NCBI RefSeq assembly: GCF_902153245.2
Contig: NZ_CABFWF030000001.1
Span: 434,001 to 498,000, forward strand
DNA length: 64,000 nt
Direction: 5' to 3'
Source: Pseudorhizobium endolithicum
GTDB taxonomy: Bacteria; Pseudomonadota; Alphaproteobacteria; Rhizobiales; Rhizobiaceae
Shown here: positions 35,953 through 44,591 of the stretch, piece after piece
Numbering within the stretch: the stretch's first letter is position 1
How the letters are laid out: each line of letters starts with the position of its first letter
Translations under genes and position numbers: made by a program
The notes under the pieces: model-generated
Seen by the model: the letters and a program-made list of their open reading frames with translations, nothing else
What the model was told of the DNA's origin: nothing
The model's database searches: none

Positions 35953-38172
35953 CTAGAACCGCTGGGTCAGCGAGATCTTGAACGTCCGGCCCGGCTCGGA
36001 ATAATACTCATCCGGCTGCGGCGTCTGCCGCGTGGCAAGGTTCACCGCGTCGTAATAGGTCTTGTCGAACAGGTTGTAAACGCCGGCGCGGATGGTAAGC
36101 CCCTTCGTCTGTTCGGGCTCCCACCATCCGGTGAGGTCGAAGATGCCGTATCCGGGCGCGTCGATCGTGTTGGCGTCGCCATCATCGTCCACCCCCTGCG
36201 CGGCGGTGAAGATCAGGTCCGCTCCCCAGGTCTCCGTCGCATAGCCGGTTCCGAGAACGACCTTCAGCGGCGGCACCGAGCGGATGTCCTCGTCCGTGTC
36301 GAGATCCACGCCGTCCGCGAACGACAGGGCACCATAGACACGCATGCCGTTGTCGAAGCGCTTGTGACCGGAAAGCTCCACCCCATAGATCCGCACCTTG
36401 TCACGGTTGAAATACTGCGTGATGCCTTGCGGATAGGTGCCTGTGGGATCGGTGCGCGTCTCGCTGTCGATGAAATTGCGATAGCGGTTGTAGAAGGCGC
36501 CGAGATGGCCGCCGAAATCGTCGTCGCCTAGATTGGCGCCGATTTCGAAGCCGTTGCTCGTTTCCGGCTCGAGGTTCGGGTTTCCGGCGCGGAAGTAGGT
36601 TCCGGGGGCGCCGAAGTTGAGGTAGAGCTCGGAGACGTCGGGGGCGCGGAAGCCCATTGCCCACTGCGCATAGAGCTCGACCCGAGGATTCGGTTCGTAG
36701 GAAGCGCGAAGCTTCGGCGAGAATTGACTGTCCGACTGGCCGGGCGGCATGCCGGTATAGTTGGCGCCGTTCGTATAGGCATCGGTTTCCTTCGGATCGT
36801 AGTCGTACCAGTCGAACCGCAGGCCGGGCGTCAGGTAAAAGGCGCTGTCGCCGAGGCCGATCTTGTCTTCGATGAACAGCCCGACCGTCCTGCCGTCGAC
36901 ATCCGGCATGTCCGACTGGTTCGTATGCAGGAAGTTGCAGGAGTAGAAGGGCAGCCAGGGCGGGGTCGGATATGGCCCGGCCGGGCATGCGTCCTCACCG
37001 GCCGAATACTGGGAGGCCTTCGACCAGGCGACGCTGAGGCCACCCGTCAGGCGATGGGTAAGGTCGCCGGTGACGAAGGACTTCTCCGCATTGCCGGCGA
37101 AGCCGATGCTGCGTTCCTGGAACTCGTTGTCACGCGAATAGGCACCGACCGGCGAAGAAGACCGGTAGCCCTCGGCACCGCTCTCCCGCAGCACGTCCTG
37201 CCAGTAGAAGACGGCATTGGCACTGTCGACCCAGGCCTCGTCACCCACTGCCTCGAAGCGGTAGTCGAGCGACAGCCGGTCGCGCCTGATGTCTTCGTTG
37301 CCGTCGAGGTTGCCCGGCCGGTAGGTCCCGGTCAGGCTCTGGCCGGTCATGTTGTGGAAGCTCTCGTCCCGATCATAGCGCTCGCCCGTGAAACCGAAGA
37401 CATGGCCTCCTTCCGCCTGCTGGCGCAGCTTGAACAACAGGTTATATTGGTCGAACTCTGCCGGATTGGGTTCGCTGCGGGCCGTCGAATAGCCGCCGAC
37501 ATCGCCTTGGTTGTCGCGCTCCTGCCCCCTGCGATAGCCGCCCTGGAACAGGATCGAGGTGTTCTCGATCCGCTTCGCCACTGCCGCCGAACCGCCGAAA
37601 CTGCGATCTTCGCTGTCATAGAGGGACTTGGCGACACCGCCCCAGTCCCTGCCCTCGCCGATCAGGTCTTCCGGTTCCAGTGTCCGCAGCACCACGGCTC
37701 CACCCAGCGCCCCGGAGCCGGCACGGCTGGAATCGGCCCCACGCACGATGTCGATGGTGGATAGCGAATTGAAGTCGAAGCTGTCCGCGCCGCCGTCGGC
37801 ATCGCGGGCCCCGTCGATCAGATAGGGGATCGGAATACCGTCGATGCTGGTCAGGATCCGGTTCTGCTCCAGTCCGCGGATGTTGACGCTGCGCGTCTCC
37901 CGGTTGAAGGACACGCCGGGCTCCAGGCTGCGGCCGAGATCCTCGAGGCTGGTGATCTGTCTTTCGTCGATCTCCTCCGCCGTGGTCTGCGAGGTGAGCG
38001 GCGTATCCGCCACGTCGCCTGCCGGCACGGCGATCCGCTTGCCCTTCAGCACGATCGTCTGCAGCACGGTCGCCTGGCCGGAGGCGGCATCCTGAGCCGT
38101 AGCGGGAGACGAAGCGACGATCACCATGGCCGTGCACGTCAGCAGGAGCGATCTGGTGGTCCGGGAGCTCAT
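35953..38172 (-). CDS. shmR: TonB-dependent haem/haemoglobin receptor
   Basis: A 739-residue outer-membrane receptor of the haemoglobin/transferrin/lactoferrin class. The signal peptide ends near ATAQ. The plug has VSFNRETRSVNIRGLEQNRILTSIDGIPIPY and DIVRGADSSRAGSGALGGAVVLRT, typical of haem receptors. Its C terminus is FKISLTQRF, ending in Phe. AAAGGATTATC precedes the ATG at 38172. Two IRO-type iron boxes lie 128-167 bp upstream. A receptor of this kind next to trpE(G) is known as ShmR in S. meliloti; the symbol is given on that basis and from memory. Confidence 0.93.
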   Translation of the reverse strand: MSSRTTRSLLLTCTAMVIVASSPATAQDAASGQATVLQTIVLKGKRIAVPAGDVADTPLTSQTTAEEIDERQITSLEDLGRSLEPGVSFNRETRSVNIRGLEQNRILTSIDGIPIPYLIDGARDADGGADSFDFNSLSTIDIVRGADSSRAGSGALGGAVVLRTLEPEDLIGEGRDWGGVAKSLYDSEDRSFGGSAAVAKRIENTSILFQGGYRRGQERDNQGDVGGYSTARSEPNPAEFDQYNLLFKLRQQAEGGHVFGFTGERYDRDESFHNMTGQSLTGTYRPGNLDGNEDIRRDRLSLDYRFEAVGDEAWVDSANAVFYWQDVLRESGAEGYRSSSPVGAYSRDNEFQERSIGFAGNAEKSFVTGDLTHRLTGGLSVAWSKASQYSAGEDACPAGPYPTPPWLPFYSCNFLHTNQSDMPDVDGRTVGLFIEDKIGLGDSAFYLTPGLRFDWYDYDPKETDAYTNGANYTGMPPGQSDSQFSPKLRASYEPNPRVELYAQWAMGFRAPDVSELYLNFGAPGTYFRAGNPNLEPETSNGFEIGANLGDDDFGGHLGAFYNRYRNFIDSETRTDPTGTYPQGITQYFNRDKVRIYGVELSGHKRFDNGMRVYGALSFADGVDLDTDEDIRSVPPLKVVLGTGYATETWGADLIFTAAQGVDDDGDANTIDAPGYGIFDLTGWWEPEQTKGLTIRAGVYNLFDKTYYDAVNLATRQTPQPDEYYSEPGRTFKISLTQRF

Positions 38173-38299
38173 GATAATCCTTTCTCGAACCGGCATGCGA
38201 CATCGACGGCGCGCTTGGGCACGCCGGGCAGGAGGTCCTTCCGGTGCTGGTTGGCAGGGCTGGGAGGCGGGCGGCCTCACTCCCGCCATCTAAAAAACA

Positions 38300-38314
38300 T
38301 GATTTTTATTGTCA
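38300..38314 (-). promoter_or_regulatory. IRO-type iron box 1 before the haem receptor
   Basis: TGATTTTTATTGTCA fits TGA-N9-TCA exactly. It is 128-142 bp before the receptor start in an unusually AT-rich stretch, close to a second copy. Proposed RirA site. Confidence 0.7.
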
Positions 38315-38324
38315 ACATTAAAGA

Positions 38325-38339
38325 TGACAGAACTAGTCA
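38325..38339 (-). promoter_or_regulatory. IRO-type iron box 2 before the haem receptor
   Basis: TGACAGAACTAGTCA is another exact TGA-N9-TCA match, centred 25 bp from the first, so the two sites are on nearby faces of the DNA helix and could be bound together. Confidence 0.65.
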
Positions 38340-38538
38340 TATTTTAGGAGCGCGGGCGAGGCCGGCGGCGCTGCAAAGCCCCCGGCGCAATGCCCAATGT
38401 ATACCCTCTACCAATGGCGAGATTGTCAGAACCGGACAATCCGGCTAATTAGCTAAAATCTGATGATATGTCGTAAATGGGTGGAAGGGCCCGCCCTGTA
38501 AGGTCGACGGCATTCAACGAACCGGGCGGACATTCGCA

Positions 38539-39273
38539 TTGTCAGTAGTGAAGGTGGAAACGCTGGAAAGGCAGGCGGCGCTGAGCGGCGCGATCGCCGC
38601 TGCCGAATCCCAGGCCGAGGTCCTGGCCGCGCTTGAGCGCGCGGCGCACGCCTTCGGCTTCACCTATGTCACGCTGATGGTGAAGTTCAACGAGGACGAC
38701 GAATATATGGCGCGGCTCATCATCCAGAGCACGCTGCCGGCGGATTTCGTGCGCGAGTTCGACCGCAACCGGTTCCTCGCCAAATGTCCGGTTCTGCCCA
38801 CCCTCTTCGATACCATGCTGCCGCAGGCCTGGACGCTGGAAAACCTGGAGCGGGAGGGAGTCGTTCCGGCTCAGATCACTCAGTTGTTGCGCCGCTTCTC
38901 GCTGTTCACGACGGTGGTAATGCCGCTGCACTCGCTGGACGGCGAACGCTTCCTGCTGCGTTTCGACGGCAAGCGCCCGCCGCTGCGCCAGTCGGAAGTC
39001 AACGAGTTCGCGATGATCTCGCTGCATGCCTTCGACGTGTTCGAGAAGATCCGGCGAACGCACCGCATCGCCATCCCGAGCCCCCTTTCCATGCGGGAAC
39101 TGGAGGTCGTGCGCTGGACGGCGCAGGGCAAGACTTCCGTCGAGATCGGCCGCATCCTCTCGCTCTCCGATCACACGGTCAACGCCCACATGACCAACGC
39201 CATCAAGAAGCTCGATTGCGTCAACCGCACGCAGCTCGTCGCCAAGGCGATCCGGCTCGGCCTGATCGCCTGA
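38539..39273 (+). CDS. LuxR family regulator (autoinducer-domain solo)
   Basis: A 244-residue LuxR-type protein. Residues about 20-165 fit the autoinducer-binding domain, and 180-244 the LuxR HTH (LSMRELEVVRWTAQGKTSVEIGRILSLSDHTVNAHMTNAIKKLDCVNRTQLVAKAIR). Of the usual acyl-homoserine-lactone contacts, the Trp in QAW is kept but the Asp in the DP motif is replaced by Cys (AKCPVLP) and the WxxxY pair is absent, so binding of a standard lactone is doubtful. The start is a TTG at 38539 (GTG at 38548 is an alternative), preceded by GGGCGG. No luxI synthase is in the window. Confidence 0.87.
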   Translation: MSVVKVETLERQAALSGAIAAAESQAEVLAALERAAHAFGFTYVTLMVKFNEDDEYMARLIIQSTLPADFVREFDRNRFLAKCPVLPTLFDTMLPQAWTLENLEREGVVPAQITQLLRRFSLFTTVVMPLHSLDGERFLLRFDGKRPPLRQSEVNEFAMISLHAFDVFEKIRRTHRIAIPSPLSMRELEVVRWTAQGKTSVEIGRILSLSDHTVNAHMTNAIKKLDCVNRTQLVAKAIRLGLIA

Positions 39274-39277
39274 CGGG

Positions 39278-40420
39278 CTAGCGGTCGAGCACTGAGCGCA
39301 CCTCCACCAGATTGGAGCGCACCCTCAGGATATAGAAGCCCATGGTCGCGAGATGCGTCGGCATGATCCAGCCGTCCTCGCGACCGTTGGAGATGATCGC
39401 CGGCTGGATGCGCAGCGCCGAGCGGAACTGCTCGAGCGTCTCCGTCCACAGCGGGCCGAGATTGCGCTCGCGGATGACCTGCGAGAAGTCGGCGCCGGCC
39501 GCGGAAAGAATGGCATAATACCCGTAGAGCTGGCCGTAGGCGAACCAGAAGCGGTCGTCCGCCCGCGTGTCGAACCAGCCGGCATTGTAGTGCTCCGAGC
39601 GCTCGCGCAGGATTGCGGAGGTGCTGCCGAGATCGTTGGCGATGCGGTCCACGAACTGCACGAGGTTGTCGGCGCGGCTGTCGAAGGTCGCGCGGCAGGC
39701 GGCAAGATCGGTGTTGAACTTGCGGAAACTGTCGATCGCCGCGCGGTAGTAGCTCGGCGTCGGCGTTTTCGGGCCGAATGGGCTCAGGCCGAAATACCAG
39801 GAATATTCGTCGAACTGCAGGTTGTTTCGGGCATCCTGCAGGTCGTTGTTGATCCCGGAGGTACCCCGCACGCGGGCAAGCGTATCGACCAGTTCGACCG
39901 AAGTCCTGCGCACCGCCTGGTTCACGCCCCGCTGGAAGGATGCCTTGTTGTCGAGGAAGGGCGTGTGGTCCCAGTCTATTCCGAACAGCCCCAGCCGGTA
40001 GAGCAGCATGGAGGAGATCCAGGCGTTCTGGTTGACGTTGACGTCGATCATGTCCGCGACCACGTCGACAATGGCGGAGGATTGGCACTGTTGCCCGCCC
40101 GCCGCCTGCGTTCCGGATGCTGCGGGTGCGGGCGCGGCGATCTCTTGTCCGGCGGGAGCCGTCCGCTCCGACAGTCTGTACTCCTCCACGAAATCGGGAT
40201 CGAAGCTGCTCCAGACCTGCGTCTGCCAGAAGAAGTAGCCGTAGAGCCCGACGAACAGCACGATGAACGCCAGAAGCGGTCCTTTGATCATCCAGCTCCG
40301 GTGCGAATACCAGCCGCGCGCCGCCATGAACGGCCAGACCAGCCACGCGACGGCGAGCCCGGCGCCCCGCCCGGCCGCTGAAAAGACCCGGCGGAAGAAA
40401 CGTAGGATCGCATCAAGCAT
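39278..40420 (-). CDS. DUF2333 family membrane-anchored protein
   Basis: A 380-residue protein. A single membrane helix lies near residues 45-63 (GPLLAFIVLFVGLYGYFFW) and most of the rest is predicted outside the cytoplasm. The sequence NVNQNAWISSMLLYRLG, DNKASFQRGVNQAVRRTSVELVDTLAR and EYSWYFG...PSYYRAAIDSFRKFN are conserved features of DUF2333. The start at 40420 overlaps the upstream coiled-coil gene by 8 bp, so the two are coupled. The family is widespread in alpha- and gammaproteobacteria and has no known function; a role in the envelope is inferred. Confidence 0.85.
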   Translation of the reverse strand: MLDAILRFFRRVFSAAGRGAGLAVAWLVWPFMAARGWYSHRSWMIKGPLLAFIVLFVGLYGYFFWQTQVWSSFDPDFVEEYRLSERTAPAGQEIAAPAPAASGTQAAGGQQCQSSAIVDVVADMIDVNVNQNAWISSMLLYRLGLFGIDWDHTPFLDNKASFQRGVNQAVRRTSVELVDTLARVRGTSGINNDLQDARNNLQFDEYSWYFGLSPFGPKTPTPSYYRAAIDSFRKFNTDLAACRATFDSRADNLVQFVDRIANDLGSTSAILRERSEHYNAGWFDTRADDRFWFAYGQLYGYYAILSAAGADFSQVIRERNLGPLWTETLEQFRSALRIQPAIISNGREDGWIMPTHLATMGFYILRVRSNLVEVRSVLDR

Positions 40421-41315
40421 GATTTGCCTCCGGCCCTGTCCCAAATCCTAAAGCCGCCCGTGTGCCCGGAGGCGCGCCGAAGTGCTCCGTGAAACGGCTG
40501 TCGATTCCAGCCTTCCGCCGGTCTATCTCCCGGCTCGAAAGCATATCCTTCTCGTAGAGATCGATCAGCGGCGCCAGGTGCGGCAAAGATTCGCGGTGGC
40601 GGAACTGAGGTGGCCCCGTCTCGCCCGCAGGCGAGAGGATGCCGTCGAGCAGTATCCCCCGCTCCGCCTCGATCGTCAGCTTGTTCATGAGCAGGTTCAC
40701 ATCCGCCACCTGCCGGTTGATGTCCACCAGCAGCGTCTGGAGCATCTGCAGGTAGTCCTCCACCCGCGCCGCCGCCGCCGTGACCTCGCGTCCCTGCCGT
40801 TTCGCCTCCGCCAGGAGGTTGTCGGCAAGCGCCTGTCGATGCCCGGTGAGGTCCACCAGGTCCGCCTCGATCGAGCGCCGTGCCGTCATCAACCGCTCCC
40901 GATGCCGCGACAGCATATCTGACAGCGCATCCGCCTCGGTCAGCGCCTGCCGGAGCATCGCGGCGGGCGTCCGGACCTGCGGGCGAAAGCGAAGCGAGAG
41001 TACGGCACGCGCTGCGTGCTGCAGCCGCTCCTTCACGGTCGGCTGCGGGATATCCTCCAGCGGAGCCTGCGCATGGTCGATGAGGTTTGCGACGCGGCCG
41101 ACCATGGATGCGAGGGATGTCGAAGCCGATGACCACGCCGTGGCGATCGATCCGGCCGCCACGTCCTCCGACTCATCCTCCCGCGCCGCCGGAACAAGCT
41201 TGGTGCGGGCGGCCTCCGCTACCGTCCGTGCAGCCCGGCCGATCCGCTCGTCCAGCTCCGTCAGCACGCCTTCGAGCGCTGCAAGTCCGTTCCCGCCGCG
41301 TTCGGTCCTGCCCAT
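40413..41315 (-). CDS. coiled-coil protein of unknown function
   Basis: A 300-residue soluble protein with no recognised domain. Helical heptad-like stretches run through residues about 15-90 and 120-230 (SRHRERLMTARRSIEADLVDLTGHRQALADNLLAEAKRQGREV and VEDYLQMLQTLLVDINRQVADVNLLMNKLTIEAE). No signal peptide or membrane segment is present. It lies upstream of and overlaps DUF2333, which suggests the two products act together. It starts with ATG at 41315, or possibly at 41339. I could not place it in a named family. Confidence 0.75.
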   Translation of the reverse strand: MGRTERGGNGLAALEGVLTELDERIGRAARTVAEAARTKLVPAAREDESEDVAAGSIATAWSSASTSLASMVGRVANLIDHAQAPLEDIPQPTVKERLQHAARAVLSLRFRPQVRTPAAMLRQALTEADALSDMLSRHRERLMTARRSIEADLVDLTGHRQALADNLLAEAKRQGREVTAAAARVEDYLQMLQTLLVDINRQVADVNLLMNKLTIEAERGILLDGILSPAGETGPPQFRHRESLPHLAPLIDLYEKDMLSSREIDRRKAGIDSRFTEHFGAPPGTRAALGFGTGPEANHA

Positions 41316-41342
41316 TCCGCTCCCCAAGACATCTGGCACAAT

Positions 41343-41376
41343 AAAAAGGCCACCATGGACTTATACCATGGTGGCC
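41343..41376 (-). terminator. terminator after pseudoazurin
   Basis: Read on the minus strand, a perfect 11-bp stem GGCCACCATGG / CCATGGTGGCC with a seven-base loop is followed by TTTTTAT. It is 24 bp past the pseudoazurin stop, so it ends that monocistronic transcript. Confidence 0.88.
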
Positions 41377-41399
41377 GGATGTAAAGCGGGACGGTCCTG

Positions 41400-41855
41400 T
41401 CAGAGGCCGAGTTCGGCGATCGCGGCGTCGACGCGCTCGCGTGCCTTCTTCGGCAGCTTGCCGGTCTTGACGGCATCCAGGTTTGCCGGGGCGTCACCGA
41501 CAACGATGACCGCGACCATGCCCATGCCGAGATGCGGCGTGCACTTCACGACATAGGCGCCTTCCTTGTCGAGCGTGACGGAGAGTTCCTGGTTCATCTT
41601 GCCCTTGAACTCCTCGGCACCCTCCGGGATCATGCCCTTCATGGCTGCCGCGTCATGGCCCTTGTCGGAGGGAACGAACTTGATCGTGTCGCCCGGTGCG
41701 GCCTTGATGGCGGCCGGTTCGAACACCATGGCCTGACCGTCGCTGCCCTTGTTGAGCATCTTGACCTCGATCTCAGCGCTGAGGGCCGGAACCGCATACA
41801 GGGCGAGGCCAGCGGCGAGGACGAAGGCGGTCTTTGCAGTCTTGAACATTTTCAA
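41400..41855 (-). CDS. pseudoazurin (blue copper protein)
   Basis: A 151-residue cupredoxin. A signal peptide ends near ALSA. The type 1 copper ligands are His67 (GHDAAA), Cys105 and His108 (KCTPH) and Met113 (GMGM), with the same spacing as in known pseudoazurins (38, 3 and 5). It carries electrons in the periplasm, usually to nitrite reductase or nitrous-oxide reductase. A FixK/FNR-like box lies 64-77 bp upstream and a strong terminator follows. No nir or nos gene is in the window; the NnrU-family fragment at the right edge belongs to the same general field. Confidence 0.95.
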   Translation of the reverse strand: MKMFKTAKTAFVLAAGLALYAVPALSAEIEVKMLNKGSDGQAMVFEPAAIKAAPGDTIKFVPSDKGHDAAAMKGMIPEGAEEFKGKMNQELSVTLDKEGAYVVKCTPHLGMGMVAVIVVGDAPANLDAVKTGKLPKKARERVDAAIAELGL

Positions 41856-41918
41856 TCTCCTGAAACGAGCCTTGGGAGGCGTCGGGGACCTTCATAGGGC
41901 GATCCCGGCAACAGCTCT

Positions 41919-41932
41919 TTGACGAAGATCAA
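41919..41932 (-). promoter_or_regulatory. FixK/FNR-like box before pseudoazurin
   Basis: TTGACGAAGATCAA fits TTGA(T/C)-N4-(A/G)TCAA, a Crp/Fnr family site. Its centre is about 70 bp before the start codon, leaving a usual class II spacing and a short untranslated leader. FixK, FnrN or NnrR in rhizobia bind such sites in low oxygen or with nitric oxide. The last bases overlap the tdk stop codon. Confidence 0.68.
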
Positions 41933-42519
41933 GTAACTAAGACGCAGCGGATTTTGTCTTCCCAGTGCCGCCGGCAGAAGGAGACGTACTTCTCGTTGCC
42001 GCCGACATCCACCTGCGCCCCATCGCGCACGAAATTCCCCTCCTCGTCGAGCCGCGCCACCATGGTAGCCTTGCGCCCGCAGAAGCAGATCGTACGCACC
42101 TCCCGCAGTTCGTCGGCGATCGCCAGCAGTTCCTGGGATCCGGGAAAAAGCTTGCCCTGGAAATCCGTTCGCAGGCCGTAGGTCATCACCGGCAAGCCGA
42201 GCCGGTCGGCAAGGCGGGCCAACTGCCACACCTGCTCCGGCGTCAGGAACTGCGCCTCGTCCACGAAGACGCAGGCGACCGGCTCCTCCGCATGCATGAG
42301 CTCGACAAGCGCGAAGAGATCGTCGCCCGGCTCGAAGGGAATGGCATCGGCGGCCAGCCCGATCCGCGAGGCGACACGCCCGACCCCCGCACGGCTGTCG
42401 AGCGCCGCCGTCAGGATCGCGGTGCGCATCCCCCGCTCCTGATAATTGTAGGAGGCCTGCAGGAGCAGGGTCGATTTTCCCGCGTTCATCGACGCGTAGT
42501 GAAAGTAGAGTTTTGCCAT
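41929..42519 (-). CDS. tdk: thymidine kinase
   Basis: A 196-residue type II thymidine kinase. The P-loop MNAGKST lies near residue 11, FVDEAQFLTPEQVW gives the Walker B-like DEAQ and the base-catalysing Glu nearby, and the zinc site is formed by the Cys pair in CFCGRK and a later CRRHW. The lasso region GNEKYVSFCRRH is complete. It phosphorylates thymidine in nucleotide salvage. ATG at 42519 is chosen as the family start; the longer open frame upstream has no homology. Ends about 74 bp before pseudoazurin, in the same direction. Confidence 0.95.
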   Translation of the reverse strand: MAKLYFHYASMNAGKSTLLLQASYNYQERGMRTAILTAALDSRAGVGRVASRIGLAADAIPFEPGDDLFALVELMHAEEPVACVFVDEAQFLTPEQVWQLARLADRLGLPVMTYGLRTDFQGKLFPGSQELLAIADELREVRTICFCGRKATMVARLDEEGNFVRDGAQVDVGGNEKYVSFCRRHWEDKIRCVLVT

Positions 42520-42709
42520 TCCCGCCTTCTCCTCCGCATTGCCGCTGAGAAAAAGTCCACAGAAAGCTGAAACCACAGGAAAGCCACCGGCTCTGACCAC
42601 TGCAAGCCCGCCCGTTGCAAAGTCGACACGAACTGACGCGCTCGGGCTAGCTTGCCTCGACTTCGCATATATTTATAAATGGCCGGGAACAAAGACAGGA
42701 GCGCCAACC

Positions 42710-43657
42710 ATGAACCATCCGATGAAGATCCTGCTTGCCGGAGCCGTCTCGCTGCTGGTCCTGGGCGAGGCCGCCCAAGCGGCGGAACCGGAATCCTGCG
42801 GCACGGTCCGCTTCTCCGACGTCGGTTGGACCGACATCACAGCCACGACCGCCACCGCATCGGTCCTCCTCGAGGCGCTTGGATATGAGACGGACGTCAA
42901 GGTCCTCTCGGTTCCCGTCACCTACAGTTCGCTAAAGAACAAGGACATCGACGTCTTCCTCGGCAACTGGATGCCGACCATGGAAGCCGACATCGCCCCC
43001 TATCGCGCGGACAAGTCCGTGGAGTCCTATGGTCCCAACCTGACAGGCGCGAAATACACGCTGGCGACCAACGCCAAGGGCGCCGAACTGGGCATCAAGG
43101 ATTTTAAGGACATCGCGGCACACAGCGATGAACTGGGCGGCAAGATCTACGCCATCGAGCCCGGCAATGATGGCAATCGGCTGATCCTCGGCATGGTCGA
43201 GAACGACACCTTCGGGCTCAAGGATTTCGATGTCGTCGAATCCTCCGAGCAGGGAATGCTGGCGCAGGTGGCGCGGGCAGACAAGGCGGGAGAGCCCGTC
43301 GTCTTTCTCGGATGGGAACCGCATCCGATGAACGCCAACTTCGATCTCACCTATCTCACGGGTGGCGACGACGTCTTCGGCCCGAACTTGGGCGGCGCCG
43401 AAATTTTCACCAACCTCCGCGCCGGTTACGCCGAGGAATGCCCCAATGTCGGTACCTTCGTTAAGAACCTGAAGTTCACGCTGGCAATGGAAAACGAGAT
43501 CATGAGCGCCATCCTTGATGATGGGGAGGACGCCGAAGATGCCGCCCGGGATTGGCTGAAGGCAAACCCCGACGCCGTCACTCCTTGGCTCGCGGGTGTG
43601 ACCACCAAGGACGGTGGCGACGCCCTCGCTGCCGTGAAGGCCGAACTCGGCCTCTGA
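42710..43657 (+). CDS. choX: choline-binding periplasmic protein ChoX
   Basis: A 315-residue OpuAC-type substrate-binding protein. Signal peptide to about residue 24. SDVGWTDITATTATASVLLEALGYETDV and the FLGNWMPTMEADIAPY and GWEPHPMN segments contain the aromatic residues (Trp) and Asp that form the ligand cage in choline and betaine binders. The permease and ATPase of a choline importer follow. In S. meliloti choXWV is choline-inducible and serves catabolism and symbiosis rather than osmotic stress. AGGA lies upstream of the ATG at 42710. Confidence 0.94.
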   Translation: MNHPMKILLAGAVSLLVLGEAAQAAEPESCGTVRFSDVGWTDITATTATASVLLEALGYETDVKVLSVPVTYSSLKNKDIDVFLGNWMPTMEADIAPYRADKSVESYGPNLTGAKYTLATNAKGAELGIKDFKDIAAHSDELGGKIYAIEPGNDGNRLILGMVENDTFGLKDFDVVESSEQGMLAQVARADKAGEPVVFLGWEPHPMNANFDLTYLTGGDDVFGPNLGGAEIFTNLRAGYAEECPNVGTFVKNLKFTLAMENEIMSAILDDGEDAEDAARDWLKANPDAVTPWLAGVTTKDGGDALAAVKAELGL

Positions 43658-43730
43658 CGATTTCTACGGGTCGCCCCGGCGACCCGTTCTCTATTTCTCG
43701 CGCAACACTTACGGAAGAGGCAAGCACCGC

Positions 43731-44591
43731 GTGACCTGGCTTCCTGAATGGCTCGTGGATTCCGATGGCCAATTGCGCCTCGGCACCTGGGCGAAGGACT
43801 TCGTCGACTGGCTGACCGACAACGGCGCCTGGTTCTTCGACTGGCTGTCAAGCGTGCTTGCCACCGTTATCGACGGGCTGCTCTACGTGCTCCAGACGCC
43901 CCATCCCCTGGTCATCGTCGCGGCGATGACGGGGCTTTCCTGGTGGTTCCGCCGCTCCATCGGTGTGGCGCTGTTCACTGCCCTCGGCCTGCTCCTCATC
44001 ATCAACCAGGGATATTGGGAGGAAACCACCGAGACTCTGGCGCTGGTGGTCGCCGCCACCGCCGTCAGCATGCTGGTGGGGATCCCGCTTGGCATCGCCG
44101 CCGCCCGCCGCGCCTGGATCTACGAGGTGATGCGCCCCGTCCTCGACCTGATGCAGACCATTCCCACCTTCGTCTATCTTATCCCGGCGCTGATCCTCTT
44201 CGGCCTGGGCATGGTGCCGGGCCTGATCGCGACCGTCATCTTCGCGATCCCCGCCCCCATCCGCCTGACCCGCCTCGGGATCGTGTCGACCCCGGAGGCC
44301 CTCACCGAGGCGGCCGTCGCCTTCGGCGCCACCCCCGGCCAGGTGCTGCGGAAGGTCGAACTCCCCTATGCCATGCCGCAGATCATGGCCGGGCTGACGC
44401 AGACCATCATGCTGTCGCTCTCCATGGTCGTCATCGCCGCCCTGGTCGGCGCCAACGGCCTCGGTGTGCCGGTGGTCCGCGCCCTCAACACCGTCAACAT
44501 CGCCCGGGGCTTCGAGGCCGGCCTCTGCATCGTCATCCTCGCCATCATCCTCGACCGGATGTTCCGGCCGGCTTCGGGAGACCCGACATGA
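43731..44591 (+). CDS. choW: choline ABC transporter permease ChoW
   Basis: A 286-residue permease with GTG as start codon. It has about six membrane helices and the binding-protein-dependent transport signature EAAVAFGATPGQVLRKVELPYAMPQIMAGL (EAA loop), placing it in the ProW/OpuAB family. GGAAGAGG is found upstream. Its stop overlaps the ATG of the ATPase gene (ATGA at 44588-44591). It forms the membrane channel of the choline importer with ChoX and ChoV. Confidence 0.93.
   Translation: MTWLPEWLVDSDGQLRLGTWAKDFVDWLTDNGAWFFDWLSSVLATVIDGLLYVLQTPHPLVIVAAMTGLSWWFRRSIGVALFTALGLLLIINQGYWEETTETLALVVAATAVSMLVGIPLGIAAARRAWIYEVMRPVLDLMQTIPTFVYLIPALILFGLGMVPGLIATVIFAIPAPIRLTRLGIVSTPEALTEAAVAFGATPGQVLRKVELPYAMPQIMAGLTQTIMLSLSMVVIAALVGANGLGVPVVRALNTVNIARGFEAGLCIVILAIILDRMFRPASGDPT

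Larger units (their letters stand above)
38173..38538. other. intergenic region, haem receptor / LuxR promoters
   Basis: 366 bp without a gene. It holds the divergent promoters of the haem receptor (minus) and the LuxR gene (plus). Positions 38290-38350 are AT-rich, with two IRO-type boxes; 38425-38480 near the LuxR side has a second AT-rich patch (GCTAATTAGCTAAAATCTGATGATA). No hairpin or reading frame of note is seen. Confidence 0.7.

Noticed and set aside
42520-42709. Possible regulatory element before choX
   Set aside because: AT-rich patch TATATTTATAAATGG looks like a promoter, but no repeat or operator could be defined by eye.
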